Assembly (NCBI GenBank): GCA_951813575.1
Contig: OX638375.1
Coordinates: forward strand, 2,123,042-2,187,041
Length of the DNA: 64,000 nucleotides
Origin: Candidatus Binatia bacterium
GTDB lineage: Bacteria > Desulfobacterota > Binatia > UBA9968 > JAJDTQ01
Direction of reading: 5' to 3'
The translations under genes and the position numbers were made by a program. A model generated the notes under the pieces. It was not told the origin of the DNA, searched no databases, and saw nothing but the letters and a program-made list of their open reading frames with translations. Position 1 is the first letter of the stretch, and each line of letters starts with the position of its first letter. Positions 52,264-61,192 of the stretch are shown one piece after another.

Positions 52264-53454
52264 ATGAAAAAGCTGATTCCTGTTATCCTGTTTGTCTTCG
52301 TTTCCATGTATGCGACCGCAGCCCTTGGAGCCGACGTCAAGCTGGGCGTGGTGTTCGGTTATACCGGACCCATCGAGTCGCTGACCCCCCAGATGGCGGC
52401 CGGCGCCGAGCTTGCGATGAAGGAAGTCAGTGACAGCGGCGCGTTGCTCGGCGGCGCGAAGGTCGTCTCCGTGCGAGCCGACTCCACCTGCGGCGACTCC
52501 GCCGCCGGGTCCGCGGCCACCGAGCGGATCGTGACCTCGGACAAGGTGAACGCCATCGTCGGCGGCGACTGTTCGGGTGTTACCACCGCCATGCTCAAGA
52601 ACGTGGCCAAGCCCAACGGCATCGTGATGATCTCGCCGTCGGCCACTTCTCCCTCCCTTTCCACCGTCGAGGACGACGGCCTCTTCTTCCGGACCGCTCC
52701 GTCCGACGCCCGCCAGGGGGCAATCATTGCGGACATCCTGAAGGAGATGGGGGTCAAGGAGGCCGCGCTGACCTACACCAACAACGACTACGGCAAGGGG
52801 CTGGCGGACAGCATCGCCGCGAATGTGAAAAAGGGCGGCGGCAAGATCACGATCTCGGCGCCCCATGAAGACGGCAAGGGCGACTACAGCGCCGAGGTGG
52901 CGGCGCTGGCCGCGGCGGGCGGCGACATTCTGATCGTGGCCGGCTACGCCGACCAGGGCGGCAAGGGTATCATCCAGGGCGCCCTCGACACCGGCGCCTT
53001 CGACAAGTTCTATCTGCCCGACGGCATGATCAGCGATTCCCTGGTCAAGGCCATCGGCAAGGGCCTTGAAGGTGCCATTGGCGCCCACCCGGGCACCGAC
53101 AGTCCGGGAACGGCCAAGCTCGGCGAGATCGCCAAGGCGGCGAACGTCAAGTCGGACAGCCCGTTCGTACCCGAATCCTATGACGCGGCCGCCCTGATCA
53201 TGCTCGCCATGCAGGCGGCGAAGTCAGCCGAGAGCGGCAAGCTCAAGGACAAGGTCATGATGGTGGCCAACGCGCCGGGCGAGAAGATCTATCCGGGCGA
53301 ACTGGCCAAGGGACTCGAAATCCTCGCGGGCGGCGGCGACGTGGACTATGTCGGGGCCTCGGCGGTGGAGCTGATCGGGCCGGGCGAGAGCGCCGGCAAC
53401 TACCGCCAGATCGTGGTCAAGGGCGGCAAGATCACGACCGTCAAGTACCGGTAG
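52264..53454 (+). CDS. Branched-chain amino-acid-type ABC transporter binding protein
   Basis: A 396-aa periplasmic binding protein (Peripla_BP_6 type). The signal peptide covers about residues 1-22 (KK start, hydrophobic core, ALGAD). The mature start VKLGVVFGYTGPIESLTPQMAAGAELA is the classic LivJ-like first lobe. It feeds the two ATPases and two permeases that follow. The ligand could be an amino acid, amide or aromatic acid; family sequence alone cannot tell. GAGAGGAGCG precedes the ATG. Confidence 0.92.
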   Translation: MKKLIPVILFVFVSMYATAALGADVKLGVVFGYTGPIESLTPQMAAGAELAMKEVSDSGALLGGAKVVSVRADSTCGDSAAGSAATERIVTSDKVNAIVGGDCSGVTTAMLKNVAKPNGIVMISPSATSPSLSTVEDDGLFFRTAPSDARQGAIIADILKEMGVKEAALTYTNNDYGKGLADSIAANVKKGGGKITISAPHEDGKGDYSAEVAALAAAGGDILIVAGYADQGGKGIIQGALDTGAFDKFYLPDGMISDSLVKAIGKGLEGAIGAHPGTDSPGTAKLGEIAKAANVKSDSPFVPESYDAAALIMLAMQAAKSAESGKLKDKVMMVANAPGEKIYPGELAKGLEILAGGGDVDYVGASAVELIGPGESAGNYRQIVVKGGKITTVKYR

Positions 53455-53523
53455 CCTCGTGAGCGGACGGGCGGGAAGGGTTCTTCCTTTCCCGCCCCGG
53501 GTGCACCCTGACGGTCAGGGGGT

Positions 53524-53620
53524 CCTTCGACTTCGCTCGGCTGTGCCTCGCTACGGTCAGGACCAACGGCCGAGCGTCCGAAGTGCGTCGGTCCTGAGCG
53601 TAGCGAAGCGGAGTCGAAGG
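53524..53620. repeat. Dispersed palindromic repeat abutting livG
   Basis: CCTTCGACTTCGCT at 53524 and the complementary AGCGAAGCGGAGTCGAAGG ending at 53620 form the arms, with further matching blocks CTCGCTACGGTCAGGACC and GGTCCTGAGCGTAGCG inside. It ends exactly at the base before the livG ATG, so the livG ribosome-binding site (GAAGG) lies in the repeat. The sequence style is that of a widespread intergenic repeat family. Confidence 0.8.
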
Positions 53621-54403
53621 ATGATCTCCGTAGAAGACCTGCACATGAACTTCGGCGGCATCCGGGCCGTCGACGGCGCGTCCCTCACCATCGAGCGCGG
53701 CAGCATCACCGGGCTCATCGGCCCCAACGGGGCCGGCAAGACCACCCTCTTCAACGTCATCGCCGGAGTCCACAAGCCCACCGCCGGAACGGTCTACCTC
53801 GAAGGCGAGGACGTCACCGGGCTCACGCCTCACGAGCTCTTCTCGAAGGGGGTGCTCCGCACCTTTCAGATCGCCCACGAATTCTCCACGCTGACGGTCC
53901 GCGAAAACCTCATGACCGTGCCGGCGGGGCAATCGGGCGAAAGCCTCCTCGACGTGTGGTTCCGGCCCGGGAAGATCCGCGCGCAGGAAGAGGCCATCCG
54001 CACCCGGGCCGACGAGGTCATCGACTTCCTGAAGCTGGAGCCGGTGGCGGGGGAGCTGGCCGGAAACCTCTCGGGCGGGCAGAAGAAGCTGCTGGAGCTG
54101 GGCCGCACCATGATGGCCGAACCCCGTGTGGTGCTGCTCGACGAGGTGGGCGCGGGGGTCAACCGGACGCTGTTGAAGGACATCGCCGGCGCCATCCTGC
54201 GCCTCAACCTCCACCACGGCTACACCTTCTGCATCATCGAGCACGACATGGAGCTGATATCGCTCCTGTGCGATCCGGTCATCGTCATGGCCGAGGGGAA
54301 AGTGCTGATGCAGGGCTCTCCGCCCGAGGTGCGCTCCGACGAGCGCGTCATCGAGGCCTATCTGGGCCGGGGGCTGGTGACCCGGGAGGAGCGGACTCCA
54401 TGA
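53621..54403 (+). CDS. livG: Liv-type ABC transporter ATPase, LivG
   Basis: A 260-aa ABC ATPase. Walker A is GPNGAGKTT, the signature LSGGQKKLLELG, Walker B VVLLDEVGAGV and the H-loop IIEHDMELI. The LivG branch is recognisable from IAHEFSTLTVRENLM. It energises the permease pair encoded downstream. Translation depends on a weak GAAGG in the palindrome directly upstream. Its stop overlaps livF by 4 nt. Confidence 0.93.
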   Translation: MISVEDLHMNFGGIRAVDGASLTIERGSITGLIGPNGAGKTTLFNVIAGVHKPTAGTVYLEGEDVTGLTPHELFSKGVLRTFQIAHEFSTLTVRENLMTVPAGQSGESLLDVWFRPGKIRAQEEAIRTRADEVIDFLKLEPVAGELAGNLSGGQKKLLELGRTMMAEPRVVLLDEVGAGVNRTLLKDIAGAILRLNLHHGYTFCIIEHDMELISLLCDPVIVMAEGKVLMQGSPPEVRSDERVIEAYLGRGLVTREERTP

Positions 54404-55104
54404 GCTTCCTGGTGGGCGAGGAGCTGACCGGGGGCTACGGCGGCCCGGACATCCTGCAAGGCTGCGCCATCGCCGCGGAGCGTGGCGAGATCACCGTGGT
54501 GGTGGGCCCCAACGGCGCCGGCAAGTCGACGGCCATGAGGGCGCTCTTCGGCATGTTGAACCTTCGTTCGGGCACGGTGCACCTGGACGGCGAGGACATC
54601 ACCGCGCTGGCGCCCCAGGCGCGGGCCCACAAGGGCATGGGCTTCGTGCCGCAGACGGACAACGTGTTCCGCTCCATGACCGTCCAGGAAAACCTGGAGA
54701 TGGGCGCGTTCGTCCGGGACGACGACATCTCGGAAACCCTGGACGAGGTCTACGGCCTGTTCCCGGCCCTCAAGGACAAGCGCCGCCAGCCCGCCGGCGA
54801 GCTGTCCGGCGGCCAGCGCCAGCAGGTGGCCATCGGCCGGGCGCTGATGAACCGGCCCCGGGCGCTCATGCTCGACGAGCCCAGCGCCGGCGTGTCGCCC
54901 ATCGTCACCCGCGAGCTGTTCGAGCGCATCGTCGACATCGCCCGGAGCGGCGTCGCCGTCCTCATCGTGGAGCAAAACGCACGCCAGGCCCTGGAGCTGG
55001 CGGACAAAGGCTACGTGCTGGTGCAGGGCCGCAACCGCTTTACCGGGACCGGCGAGACGCTGCTGGGCAATCCGGAGGTCCGGAAGTCGTTTCTCGGGGG
55101 ATGA
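54400..55104 (+). CDS. livF: Liv-type ABC transporter ATPase, LivF
   Basis: A 234-aa ABC ATPase with Walker A GPNGAGKST, signature LSGGQRQQVAIGR, Walker B ALMLDEPSAGV and H-loop-region LIVEQNARQAL. The QNARQAL ending marks LivF. It pairs with LivG to power the LivH/LivM channel. The ATG overlaps livG (ATGA) and livH begins 3 bp after the stop, giving a tightly coupled operon. Confidence 0.93.
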   Translation: MSFLVGEELTGGYGGPDILQGCAIAAERGEITVVVGPNGAGKSTAMRALFGMLNLRSGTVHLDGEDITALAPQARAHKGMGFVPQTDNVFRSMTVQENLEMGAFVRDDDISETLDEVYGLFPALKDKRRQPAGELSGGQRQQVAIGRALMNRPRALMLDEPSAGVSPIVTRELFERIVDIARSGVAVLIVEQNARQALELADKGYVLVQGRNRFTGTGETLLGNPEVRKSFLGG

Positions 55105-55107
55105 CCG

Positions 55108-56121
55108 TTGGAGGATGTCGTCAACGCGGTCGTGCTCGTCACCAATTTCCTGGTGGTCCCCGCCACCGCCTACGGCTGCCAGCTCGCCCTGGGCGCCCTG
55201 GGCGTCACCCTGGTGTACGGCGTCCTGCGCTTCTCCAATTTCGCCCACGGCGAGATCATGGCGTTCGGCGCCATGGTCACCATCCTGGTCACTTGGCTGC
55301 TGCAGTCCTGGGGCGTGGGCTTCGGGCCGCTGCCCACCGCGCTGCTGGCGCTGCCCGCGGGGATGGCGGTCACCGCCGGTCTGTGCCTGCTGATGGACCG
55401 CTGGGTGTTCCGGTTCTACCGGCGGTCCAAGGCGCCGCCGGTGATGCTGCTGGTGGTGTCGGTGGGGTTGATGTTCGTCATCAACGGACTGATACGCTTC
55501 GTCATCGGTCCGGCGGACCGGGTGTTCACCGACGGCACCCGCTTCCTGCTCACCGTGCGGGAGTTCAAGGCCCTGACCGGACTGTCCGAGGGGCTGGCCA
55601 TCAAGACGACCCAGACCCTCAGCGTGGTGGTGGCGGTGGTGCTGGTGGCGGCGTTGTTCTGGTTCCTCGAACGGACGCGCACCGGCAAGTCCATGCGCGC
55701 ATTCTCCGACAATGAAGATCTCGCGCTGCTGTCCGGGGTGAGCCCGGAGAAGGTGGTGGCGGTCACCTGGCTGATCGTGGGCGCCCTGGCGGCGGTGGCG
55801 GGCACGCTCTACGGCCTGGACAAGAGTTTCAAGCCCTTCACCTTTCTGTCGCTGCTGCTGCCCATCTTCGCCGCCGCCATCGTCGGCGGCCTGGGCAATC
55901 CGCTGGGCGCCATCGTCGGCGGCTTCGTGGTGGCCTTCTCCGAGGTGTTTCTCACCTATCCTTACCGGAAGTTCCTGGCGTATCTCGGGCCCGAGGACTG
56001 GCGGCCGGACGGTCTGGTGCAGTTCCTTTCCACCGACTACAAGTTCGCCGTGTCGTTCGTCATCCTGGTGGTGGTGCTGCTGGTGAAGCCCACCGGGGTC
56101 TTCAGCGGGAAGTCGTCATGA
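55108..56121 (+). CDS. livH: Liv-type ABC transporter permease, LivH
   Basis: A 337-aa inner-membrane permease with the LivH signatures LALGALGVTLVYGVLRFSNFAHGE and ALAAVAGTLYGLD, and AAIVGGLGNPLGAIVGG near the end. The start is a TTG at 55108, with GGGGGA upstream; no ATG in this frame fits the conserved N-terminus. Its stop overlaps livM by 4 nt. Confidence 0.9.
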   Translation: MEDVVNAVVLVTNFLVVPATAYGCQLALGALGVTLVYGVLRFSNFAHGEIMAFGAMVTILVTWLLQSWGVGFGPLPTALLALPAGMAVTAGLCLLMDRWVFRFYRRSKAPPVMLLVVSVGLMFVINGLIRFVIGPADRVFTDGTRFLLTVREFKALTGLSEGLAIKTTQTLSVVVAVVLVAALFWFLERTRTGKSMRAFSDNEDLALLSGVSPEKVVAVTWLIVGALAAVAGTLYGLDKSFKPFTFLSLLLPIFAAAIVGGLGNPLGAIVGGFVVAFSEVFLTYPYRKFLAYLGPEDWRPDGLVQFLSTDYKFAVSFVILVVVLLVKPTGVFSGKSS

Positions 56122-57470
56122 GCGACTTCCCCGCGACCCTGTCCGCGCGCGCCGGCGGGATGTTGCGGGCTCCCCGCAAGTCCGCGCTGTTCGCCGCCAT
56201 GGCGGCGCTGATCTGCCTCGTCGGCGTGGCGCAGAGCTGGTCGCTGGCGCTGGCGATCCTGAACCTGTGCCTCATTTCGGCCATCATGACCCTGGGGGTG
56301 AACATCCAGTGGGGCTACGCCGGCCTGTTCAACGCCGGGGTCATGGGCTTCGCCGCCCTGGGCGGGCTGGCGGGGGTGCTGGTCTCCATGCCTCCGGTGA
56401 GACCCGCCTGGCAGGCCGGGGGCGCCGGCGTGGTGCTGGCGCTGGCGGCGGCGCTGGTCACCATCGTGGCGGCGGTGCTGGTCCACCGCCGGATCCGCCA
56501 ACGGGGCTACCGGAAGCTGGCGGTGGCGTTGGTCGTCGTCGCCGGCTGCTTCGCCGCCCGGGCACTGTTCGATCCCGCGGTGCGCGCCATCGAGGCGGTG
56601 GACCCGTCCGTAACCGGCTACCTCGGCGGGTTCGGCCTTCCGATTGTCTTTTCGTGGTTCGTGGGCGGCGCGCTGGCGGCAGGCGCGGCCTGGGGCGCCG
56701 GCAAGATCAGTCTCGGCCTTCGCGCCGACTATCTTGCCATCGCCACCCTGGGCATCTCCGAAATCATCGTCGCCTTTCTGAAGTACGAGGAGTGGCTCTC
56801 CCGGGGGGTCAAGAACGTCTTCGGCCTGCCGCGTCCGGTCCCTTATGAAGTGGACCTGCAGAACGCCGTGTGGTTCCAGGAGTGGGCGGCGACCCTCGGG
56901 GTGTCGCAGGTGGACCTGTCTTCCATCGTCGTGAAGCTGTGCTACGCGGCGCTCTTCGCCCTAGTGCTGGTGGTGCTGATGTGGCTCTCCGAAGCGGCGC
57001 TCCGGGCACCGTGGGGCCGGATGATGCGTGCCATCCGGGACAACGAGACCGCGGCCGAGGCCATGGGCAAGGACGTCACCGCCCGTCACCTGCAGGTCTT
57101 CGTGCTGGGCTCGGCGGTGATCGGCATCGCCGGAGCCATGCTGGCGACCCTGGACGGGCAGTTCACGCCCACCACGTACCACCCGTTGCGCTTCACCTTC
57201 CTTATCTGGGTCATGGTCATCGTCGGCGGCTCCGGCAACAACTGGGGCGCGGTGCTGGGCGGTTTCGTGGTGTGGTACTTCTGGGTGGAGGCGGAGCCCA
57301 TGGGCCTGTGGCTGATGGATTTCATCACTTCCCCGCTTGCCCCGGACAACCCCGTCAGGAGCCATCTGATGGAGAGCGCGGCCCACATGCGCCTGGTGGT
57401 CATGGGGCTGGTGCTCCTGCTGGTCCTGCGCTTCGCGCCACGCGGTCTGATACCGGAGGAGCGGCGTTAG
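56118..57470 (+). CDS. livM: Liv-type ABC transporter permease, LivM
   Basis: A 450-aa permease. The LivM core includes LGVNIQWGYAGLFNAGVMGFAALGG, LRADYLAIATLGISEI (EAA-like coupling region), RAIRDNETAAEAMG and GGSGNNWGAVLGG. It is longer than typical LivM (~300-350 aa) because of extra loop segments in the middle (~110-170 and ~225-265). It completes the first transporter (order: binding protein, G, F, H, M). Confidence 0.9.
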   Translation: MSDFPATLSARAGGMLRAPRKSALFAAMAALICLVGVAQSWSLALAILNLCLISAIMTLGVNIQWGYAGLFNAGVMGFAALGGLAGVLVSMPPVRPAWQAGGAGVVLALAAALVTIVAAVLVHRRIRQRGYRKLAVALVVVAGCFAARALFDPAVRAIEAVDPSVTGYLGGFGLPIVFSWFVGGALAAGAAWGAGKISLGLRADYLAIATLGISEIIVAFLKYEEWLSRGVKNVFGLPRPVPYEVDLQNAVWFQEWAATLGVSQVDLSSIVVKLCYAALFALVLVVLMWLSEAALRAPWGRMMRAIRDNETAAEAMGKDVTARHLQVFVLGSAVIGIAGAMLATLDGQFTPTTYHPLRFTFLIWVMVIVGGSGNNWGAVLGGFVVWYFWVEAEPMGLWLMDFITSPLAPDNPVRSHLMESAAHMRLVVMGLVLLLVLRFAPRGLIPEERR

Positions 57471-57585
57471 CCCGCATATTTCCGAAACCGCGCTTCGACA
57501 CAACAGTCCTTGACCACATGGGTCGGTGTCCTGTTCAGAATAGGGGAGTACCAGAGCTATAAACTTAGTTATCAAGAAGGAAAAC

Positions 57586-57614
57586 TTGTGCCGACGGTTT
57601 AACAGTGTTAGGAT
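57586..57614 (+). promoter_or_regulatory. Possible extended -10 promoter for the second Liv-type operon
   Basis: TTGTGC (57586-57591) and TAGGAT (57609-57614) are separated by 17 bp; the bases TGT just before the -10 make it an extended -10. It lies about 35 bp ahead of the next binding-protein ATG. The match is moderate. Confidence 0.4.
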
Positions 57615-57648
57615 TTCCCAATCTCAGAACCAGCGGAAGGAGGCAGAC

Positions 57649-58818
57649 ATGAAACTGAAGGCTCTTATACCCGTGACGATGGTGGTTGCAGCCATGTTCG
57701 CGCTGGCAACGAGCGTTTCGGCACAGACCATCAAGATCGGCCTCAACATCCCGCTGACCGGCGACATTCCAAAGGTCGGCGAGGGTTCGAAGTTCGCGGC
57801 CGAGATGTGGCTATCCGACGTCAACGGCGCCGGCGGCCTCGAAGCCGGGAAGAAGAAGCACAAGGTGGAGCTGGTCATCGAGGACAACGAGTCCAAGGCC
57901 GAATCCGCGGTGAAGGCCGCCACCAAGCTCATCACCGAGGACGAAGTGCTGGTCATCGTCGGCCCGCAGTCGTCCAAGCAGGCGGTTCCCGCGGGCGGCG
58001 TGTCCCAGGACCGGGCGACGCCGATGATCAGTCCGTGGTCCACCAACCCCAACACCACCAAGGACCGTCCGTACGTCTTCCGCGCGCCGTTCCTGGACCC
58101 GTTCCAGGGGCCGGTGCTGGCGAACTTCATCACCAACGAGTTCAAGTTCACCAAGGCGGCGGTTCTCTACGACCAGGCCAGCGACTATCCTAAGGGACTG
58201 GCGGAGTTCTTCAAGGGCGCCTGGGAGAAGCTCCACGGCAAGGGCTCGGTGGTGGCCTACGAGAGCTTCACCACCAAGGACACCGACTTCAGCTCCCAGC
58301 TCACCAATATCCGCAATTCGGGCGCCCAGGTGCTGTTCACGCCCCAGTACTACAACGAGGTGGCGTTGATCGTGCAGCAGTCGCGCCAGCTTGGCTTGAA
58401 GAGCCCCATCGTCGGCAGCGACAGTTGGGGTTCGGCGGAGACGGTGGAGCTCTGCGGCAAGGACTGCCACGGGGCTTTCTTCAGCAGCCACTACGCGGCC
58501 GCGGGGGCCACCGGCGCCACCAAGGCGTTCATCGACCGCTACAACAAGACCCACGGCTACGTGCCCGACGACGTCGCCGCCCTGACCTGGGACTCGTTGC
58601 GCATCGTGGCGACGGCCATCAATGCCACCGGCGGGCTCACCGGCGACATCAAGAAGGACCGTGCGAACGTCGCCAAGGCCATGGCCGGGATCAAGAAGTT
58701 CGCCGGCATCACCGGGAACATGACCTTCACCCCGGAAGGCGACCCCATCAAGTGCGCGGTCATCGTCCGCATCAGCGACAAGGGACAGTTCGAGTTCTAC
58801 AAATCCGTATGCCCGTAG
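57649..58818 (+). CDS. Second branched-chain amino-acid-type ABC transporter binding protein
   Basis: A 389-aa periplasmic binding protein. The signal peptide covers about residues 1-24 (ends VSAQ), followed by TIKIGLNIPLTGDIPKVGEGSK. It has a Cys pair, LCGKDCHG, that could form a disulfide in the periplasm. It differs clearly from the first binding protein in the window. GGAAGGAGG precedes the ATG. A strong hairpin lies 18 bp after the stop, before the permease genes. Confidence 0.92.
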   Translation: MKLKALIPVTMVVAAMFALATSVSAQTIKIGLNIPLTGDIPKVGEGSKFAAEMWLSDVNGAGGLEAGKKKHKVELVIEDNESKAESAVKAATKLITEDEVLVIVGPQSSKQAVPAGGVSQDRATPMISPWSTNPNTTKDRPYVFRAPFLDPFQGPVLANFITNEFKFTKAAVLYDQASDYPKGLAEFFKGAWEKLHGKGSVVAYESFTTKDTDFSSQLTNIRNSGAQVLFTPQYYNEVALIVQQSRQLGLKSPIVGSDSWGSAETVELCGKDCHGAFFSSHYAAAGATGATKAFIDRYNKTHGYVPDDVAALTWDSLRIVATAINATGGLTGDIKKDRANVAKAMAGIKKFAGITGNMTFTPEGDPIKCAVIVRISDKGQFEFYKSVCP

Positions 58819-58835
58819 GCCCGGCCTCGATATTT

Positions 58836-58874
58836 ATGGAGCTACCGGACCGCGTTGCGGTCCGGTAGCTCCAT
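58836..58874. repeat. Perfect 18-bp stem hairpin between binding-protein and permease genes
   Basis: ATGGAGCTACCGGACCGC (58836-58853) pairs perfectly with 58857-58874 across a 3-nt GTT loop. No T-tract follows (AGCGGCC), so it is not a standard intrinsic terminator. Hairpins at this position in binding-protein operons are known to protect the upstream mRNA and reduce downstream expression, giving excess binding protein over permease. Confidence 0.85.
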
Positions 58875-58960
58875 AGCGGCCGGGTTTCAACACAAGGCGG
58901 GCCGGGATGAGGGTCCCGGTTCGCCCTTCTCGAACTTGCCGGGGCACGTATAACGACGGG

Positions 58961-59884
58961 ATGGCGCTGTTTCTCCAAAACTTGGTAAACGCCCTGCAGT
59001 GGGGGAGCTTCTACGCCCTCATCGCGCTGGGCTACTCCATGGTCTACAGCATCCTGATGCTGTTCAACTTCGCGCATGGCGACATCTTCATGGTGGGCGC
59101 CTATATCGGCGTCGGGGTCGCCTTCGTGCTGATCGCCATGGCCTCGCAAGGAGCTCTGGCCCTTCCGCCCTGGGCGATACTGATCCTCACCATCCTGTTC
59201 GCCATGATACTGACGTCGTTCGTCGGAATGCTCGTCGAGCGCATCGGCTACCGGCCCCTGCGGGCCGCGCCGCGGGCCTCCGCGGCCATCACCGGGCTGA
59301 TGATCGGCATCATCCTGGAGACCGGCAACCTGGCCCTGCTCGGCGCCCGGCGGATACGGTTTCCGTCCCTCATCGATACCACGGTCTACGAGGTGGGCGG
59401 CGTGTTCATCACCAACACCAAGATCATCATCGTGGTGGTGGCCTTGTTGCTGGCAACGGCGATGCACCTGTTCGTCCGCAAGACCAAGTGGGGCCTGGCC
59501 ATGCGGGCCATGGCCTTCGACTACGTGGCGGTGCCGCTGATGGGAGTCTCCGTCAACGCCATTGCGGCGCTGACCTTTGCCCTGGGCTCGGCCCTGGCGG
59601 CCGCCGCGGGGATACTCTACGCCCTCGCCTATCCGGTGCTGGACCCCTACATGGGCATCCTGTTCGGCTGGAAGGCGTTCGTGGCGGCGATCCTCGGCGG
59701 CCGGGGCTCGGTCATGGGGGCCACCCTGGCGGGCTTCCTGCTGGGGTTCATCGAGATCTTCGCGGCCATGATCTTCCCTTCCAGCCTGCGCGACCTGATC
59801 GCCTACTCCATCGTGCTGCTGATTCTGATCGTCCGGCCGCACGGCTTCTTCGGCGAGCCCTACAGCGCGCGCCTGAGGCTCTGA
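58961..59884 (+). CDS. livH: Second Liv-type ABC transporter permease, LivH
   Basis: A 307-aa permease. LQWGSFYALIALGYSMVYSILMLFNFAHGDIFM is the LivH N-terminal signature, with LGSALAAAAGILYAL and GRGSVMGATLAGFLLG near the C-terminus. I use the ATG at 58961, which begins the conserved region; an earlier in-frame start adds 18 residues with no match to permeases. The livM gene follows by 21 bp. Confidence 0.92.
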   Translation: MALFLQNLVNALQWGSFYALIALGYSMVYSILMLFNFAHGDIFMVGAYIGVGVAFVLIAMASQGALALPPWAILILTILFAMILTSFVGMLVERIGYRPLRAAPRASAAITGLMIGIILETGNLALLGARRIRFPSLIDTTVYEVGGVFITNTKIIIVVVALLLATAMHLFVRKTKWGLAMRAMAFDYVAVPLMGVSVNAIAALTFALGSALAAAAGILYALAYPVLDPYMGILFGWKAFVAAILGGRGSVMGATLAGFLLGFIEIFAAMIFPSSLRDLIAYSIVLLILIVRPHGFFGEPYSARLRL

Positions 59885-59905
59885 GATTTCGGCGGCGCCC
59901 TGACC

Positions 59906-61192
59906 ATGGAACTGCGCGGGACGATACGCGGATTCTCACGGGTTCCCCTCCTGGGGTGGCTGGTGGCGGCGTTTGTCGCGGTGTTGCTGGAGATCGCGGT
60001 GGGGACTCCCCTGGCCCTCTCGCTGGGCCTGCCCAAGATCCCGGTGCTCTTCGGCGTGATCCTGGCGCTCAAGAAGCCGTTGTTGTTCCCCGGCGCCGCG
60101 GTCTACGTGCTGCTGATCTACGCCCTGCCCATCGCGCTCATCGCCCGGCTCGGCGCCGGTCTCGCTAACCGGGCCGCGGGCCGGCTGCTCGCCTTTCCGC
60201 TGCTGGTGTCCGTGGCCGTGCATCTCGGCGTCTTCTACATCACCCTCGAGCTGTGGTCCGGCCTGAGCGACTACCGCGACCTGGTGCTGCGCTTCACCCT
60301 GATCGCGGTGATGGTCACCCTGAGCCTCAACGTGATCAACGGCTACATGGGGGAGTTTTCGTGCTCCCATCCCGGCTTCATGGCGGTGGGAGCCTACGTC
60401 GCGTCGGTGCTGACCATCGACCTGTTCACCAACCACAGGGTGTTCGGCTCGGCGCTCCTGCCCGCCGCCCTGGGTCCGCTGACGTTTCCGCTGATCCTGA
60501 TCATCGGCGGCCTGGTTTCGGCGATGAGCGCCCTGGTGGTGGCGATTCCCTCGTTCCGGACCCGGGGCGACTACCTCGCCATCATCTCATTGGCGTTCAT
60601 GTTCATCGTCAAGAGCCTGATCGAGAACCTGGACATCGTCGGCGGCGCCCGCGGCCTGGGCGGACAGCCGGACTGGGCCGGCCTGCCCACGGTGTTCCTG
60701 TGGACGGTGGTGTGCGTCTGGGTCATCAACAACTTCGTCCGCTCGACCCTGGGCAAGGCGCTCAACGCCGTGCGCGACAACGAGATGGCGGCCACCGCCA
60801 TGACCGTCGACACGCGCTACACCAAGATGGTGGGCTTCCTGTTCGCCGCCTTCTGGGCCGGGGTGGCCGGCGGCCTGTTCGCCCACGTGCTGCGATACGT
60901 GAACCCGGGCACCTTCGGCATCCAGAAGCTGGCCGAGGTGCTGGCCATGGTCTACTTCGGCGGGCTGAACTCGGTCTACGGCTCCATCGTCGGCGCCGTC
61001 GGCATCAGTCTGCTTGGAGAGGCCCTGCGGCCACTGGAGATCTTCAAGTGGATCATCATCCCGTTGCTGCTGATCCTGGTGATGATCTACCGGCCCACCG
61101 GCCTGGTGGCCTTCAAGGAGTTCGACCCCGAGGCCATCCTCAAGCCGAAGACGGACCCGGAAAGGGAGCGTGATGCCCTTCCTCAAGGTTGA
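59906..61192 (+). CDS. livM: Second Liv-type ABC transporter permease, LivM
   Basis: A 428-aa permease. The N-terminal ~115 residues hold three to four extra hydrophobic segments before the LivM core, which begins VTLSLNVINGYMGEFSCSHPGFMAVGAYVA. RTRGDYLAIISLAFMFI and ALNAVRDNEMAATAM are conserved. The 3' end extends past the livG start (overlap of about 20 bp). Confidence 0.9.
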   Translation: MELRGTIRGFSRVPLLGWLVAAFVAVLLEIAVGTPLALSLGLPKIPVLFGVILALKKPLLFPGAAVYVLLIYALPIALIARLGAGLANRAAGRLLAFPLLVSVAVHLGVFYITLELWSGLSDYRDLVLRFTLIAVMVTLSLNVINGYMGEFSCSHPGFMAVGAYVASVLTIDLFTNHRVFGSALLPAALGPLTFPLILIIGGLVSAMSALVVAIPSFRTRGDYLAIISLAFMFIVKSLIENLDIVGGARGLGGQPDWAGLPTVFLWTVVCVWVINNFVRSTLGKALNAVRDNEMAATAMTVDTRYTKMVGFLFAAFWAGVAGGLFAHVLRYVNPGTFGIQKLAEVLAMVYFGGLNSVYGSIVGAVGISLLGEALRPLEIFKWIIIPLLLILVMIYRPTGLVAFKEFDPEAILKPKTDPERERDALPQG

